Assembly (NCBI GenBank): GCA_016711705.1
Contig: JADJSK010000013.1
Location: 1-64,000, forward strand
Direction: 5' to 3'
Length of the DNA stretch: 64,000 nt
Source of the DNA: Candidatus Brachybacter algidus
GTDB lineage: Bacteria > Bacteroidota > Bacteroidia > Chitinophagales > Saprospiraceae
Positions 62,372 to 64,000 of this stretch are shown here, piece by piece. The translations under genes were made by a program, and so were the position numbers. How positions within the stretch are numbered: position 1 is the stretch's first letter; the number at the start of each line of letters is the position of its first letter. The notes below the pieces were generated by a model. The model worked only from the letters and a program-made list of their open reading frames with translations, did no database searches and had not been told where the DNA came from.

Positions 62372-64000
62372 TTAAAAGTTGAACGAGTATTGTACAGTAA
62401 TATTTCTCCCTGCTTCCTGCGGTGAAAAGTAGCGCAGATTATTGAGATAATTGGAATATGTTTGGTTTAGAATATTATTGCATTTTAACTCAATTGAATT
62501 ATTTCTTGTTCTCCCTGAGTATCTTATTCCGACATCGAATAATATATATGAAGCAGGAGGAGCCTTAAAAAGATCATCTTCATCAAATCGTTTTTGGGCT
62601 GCTGAATAATCACCTGAGATAATAAGGTCAAATAAGGGTAAGTTTTCAACCTTTTTCAGAAGATGAAGTGACACGTCCAGATTTGTACTGAATGGAGCGA
62701 TCAAAGGAATACCTTTATTAGTCGCTTTATTTGTGGCATGCACATAAGAAGTTCTGCTCTTCAGTGAAATGAAATTTCCTGCATTCAAATCCATATTGAG
62801 GTCAAAGCCCTGGAACAATGCATCATCCTGTAAATAGATATATTTAAGCTTCAATCCTGCTATGGTAGAAACGAATCCATCTTTTTTCTGATAGATATAA
62901 TTGGAAAAGCTTTGTCTGAATATATTCAATTCGTAATGAAATAAGCGGTCTTTACTATTCTCTATCTCTACTATCAACTTAAATGATCTTTCAGACTTCA
63001 AGTTTGGATCTCCCACCTCATATGCTGATGCACTCAGGTGTACACCGTCACTGTATAACTCATTCACATCCGGCGCCCTGAATCCCATTCCTGCATTTCC
63101 CCGGACTGTAATGATATCTTTGATGGACCTGGAGACTCCCGCGCTAAACAAGCCGTTTGTAAATTGCCTTTCAGGAGCATTTAATTGTTTTTGAGTATTG
63201 TAATATTTGGATCTCAAAGCAAGAAAGTCCATTCGGGCACCTCCTTCCAATGTCCAATCATTAAATCCGGCTTGTTCAAAAACGAAAATTCCTGGATTGA
63301 TTAGTGAATAATAGGGTATAATTGGTCTGCGCTGCGTGTTGTCTATATTAATATTCTGTTGTGACATGAAAGTCACACCTACACTTCCCGACACATGTTC
63401 ATTCCAACGGTGATCTTCAGTAAGATCCATTTCTAGGGTATGTAGATTCATATTGACGGCAGGTATATCCGTCCTTCCAGATCTTCTGACATCGAATTCC
63501 TTTCTGTTATTGAACTGATAAGAGATGTTATATTTTAAATTGTGTGCCTCGTTCAATCTCACTCCGCCATTATATATAGCTACCGAATGCAATGTCTGTT
63601 GCCTTGGAGCGTCAATAGCAAAAGTAAATGGTCTAATGATAGCCGGAATATCTGCACTTAGCGCACGCTCAATGTCCTTTAAGCTACTGACTTGTGATGC
63701 CAATAAGAGCCCTGAATTGTTGTATCTGGAAGAAATAGTGATTCGATTGGTCCATTTCCCTAAATCTTTTCCAATCGAAAAACTTGCATTGACATTTTCA
63801 AGACCCGAATTGGACATCACATAATCAGGCGCGGATTGGTCACCAAATTTTTGAATACCTGTAGCGAACTTCCAACCTAGGCCGCTATATTTTTTGATCC
63901 CCTTTTTAAGCACAAGTCCTATAGAAGCTCCTGGAGCGTTTGATTGGATATTTCCGATGAAACTACCTTTTAACTTATTTCCAGTGTAAAGTTTACTTTG
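62372..64000 (-). CDS. TonB-dependent receptor, C-terminal part (runs off the window)
   Basis: The open frame extends to the window edge, so the N-terminal signal, regulatory domain and most of the plug lie beyond 64000. The visible 543 residues are the end of the plug (IGNIQSNAPGASIGLVLKKG) and a 22-strand-type barrel with family hallmarks MGFRAPDVNELYSDGVH and NPNLKSERSFKLIVEIEN-like text (GDPNLKSERSFKL). It ends in NITVQYSFNF with a terminal Phe. It imports a ligand across the outer membrane with TonB energy. Confidence 0.9.
   Translation of the reverse strand, partial: QSKLYTGNKLKGSFIGNIQSNAPGASIGLVLKKGIKKYSGLGWKFATGIQKFGDQSAPDYVMSNSGLENVNASFSIGKDLGKWTNRITISSRYNNSGLLLASQVSSLKDIERALSADIPAIIRPFTFAIDAPRQQTLHSVAIYNGGVRLNEAHNLKYNISYQFNNRKEFDVRRSGRTDIPAVNMNLHTLEMDLTEDHRWNEHVSGSVGVTFMSQQNINIDNTQRRPIIPYYSLINPGIFVFEQAGFNDWTLEGGARMDFLALRSKYYNTQKQLNAPERQFTNGLFSAGVSRSIKDIITVRGNAGMGFRAPDVNELYSDGVHLSASAYEVGDPNLKSERSFKLIVEIENSKDRLFHYELNIFRQSFSNYIYQKKDGFVSTIAGLKLKYIYLQDDALFQGFDLNMDLNAGNFISLKSRTSYVHATNKATNKGIPLIAPFSTNLDVSLHLLKKVENLPLFDLIISGDYSAAQKRFDEDDLFKAPPASYILFDVGIRYSGRTRNNSIELKCNNILNQTYSNYLNNLRYFSPQEAGRNITVQYSFNF

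Overview
The window looks like chromosomal DNA of a Bacteroidota bacterium, probably a Saprospira-like lineage. This rests on AT-rich DNA, almost no Shine-Dalgarno sequences, TAnnTTTG-type -7 promoter boxes, type IX secretion (T9SS) C-terminal sorting domains on several secreted proteins, a gliding-motility-type C-terminal domain, TonB receptors with carboxypeptidase-like N-terminal domains, and families such as DUF3810, DUF1801 and the zinc-less TraR/DksA protein. The genus is inference; no rRNA or tRNA gene was recognised.

Layout. 0.6-4.5 kb: a denitrification-type cluster (alginate-export-like porin, copper nitrite reductase NirK, formylglycine-generating-enzyme-like protein, SCO copper chaperone), every gene split by frameshifts. 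It is followed by an acyl-CoA thioesterase and an Rrf2 regulator with three cysteines. 6.4-11 kb: a two-nuclease DUF2779 protein and a class II ribonucleotide reductase that has frameshifts and lacks a catalytic segment. 11.5-16.1 kb: a LytTR regulator/TPR histidine kinase pair and a T9SS-secreted protein. 16.5-17.7 kb: an IS630 element with inverted repeats and TA target duplication. 17.8-27.7 kb: one gene for a secreted repeat protein of about 2,950 residues, interrupted by an IS982-family element with a perfect 6-bp target duplication. 28.2-36.5 kb: FAD oxidoreductase, an operon of response regulator, sensor kinase, PAP2 phosphatase, PepSY-like protein and TonB-type outer membrane protein, then topoisomerase IB. 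36.6-50.3 kb: small housekeeping and hypothetical genes (DsbA-like, Nudix, PiT transporter, DUF3810, thioredoxin, a HicB/HicA-like pair, DUF58, haem-binding). 50.9-64 kb: TPR protein, gliding-type secreted protein, MsbA-like ABC exporter, mevalonate-kinase-like GHMP kinase, C1 peptidase, cupin, TraR/DksA-like protein, lipoprotein and a partial TonB receptor.

Two themes cut across the window. First, reading-frame breaks are dense at the left end, become sparse after about 13 kb, and are absent after 45 kb. Several fall in homopolymers, which points to base-calling or assembly indels rather than decay for many of them. Second, the intergenic DNA is rich in repeats: a 104-bp element flanked by TA whose ends resemble the IS630 ends (probably a MITE), hairpins, and many short 'stutter' stretches in which a 6-15-nt word is repeated with small changes.

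Functional links. NirK, SCO, the FGE-like protein and the Cys-containing Rrf2 regulator fit nitrite/NO metabolism. The two-component operon with PAP2 and a TonB-type barrel fits envelope remodelling. The T9SS cargo proteins imply a type IX secretion system elsewhere in the genome.
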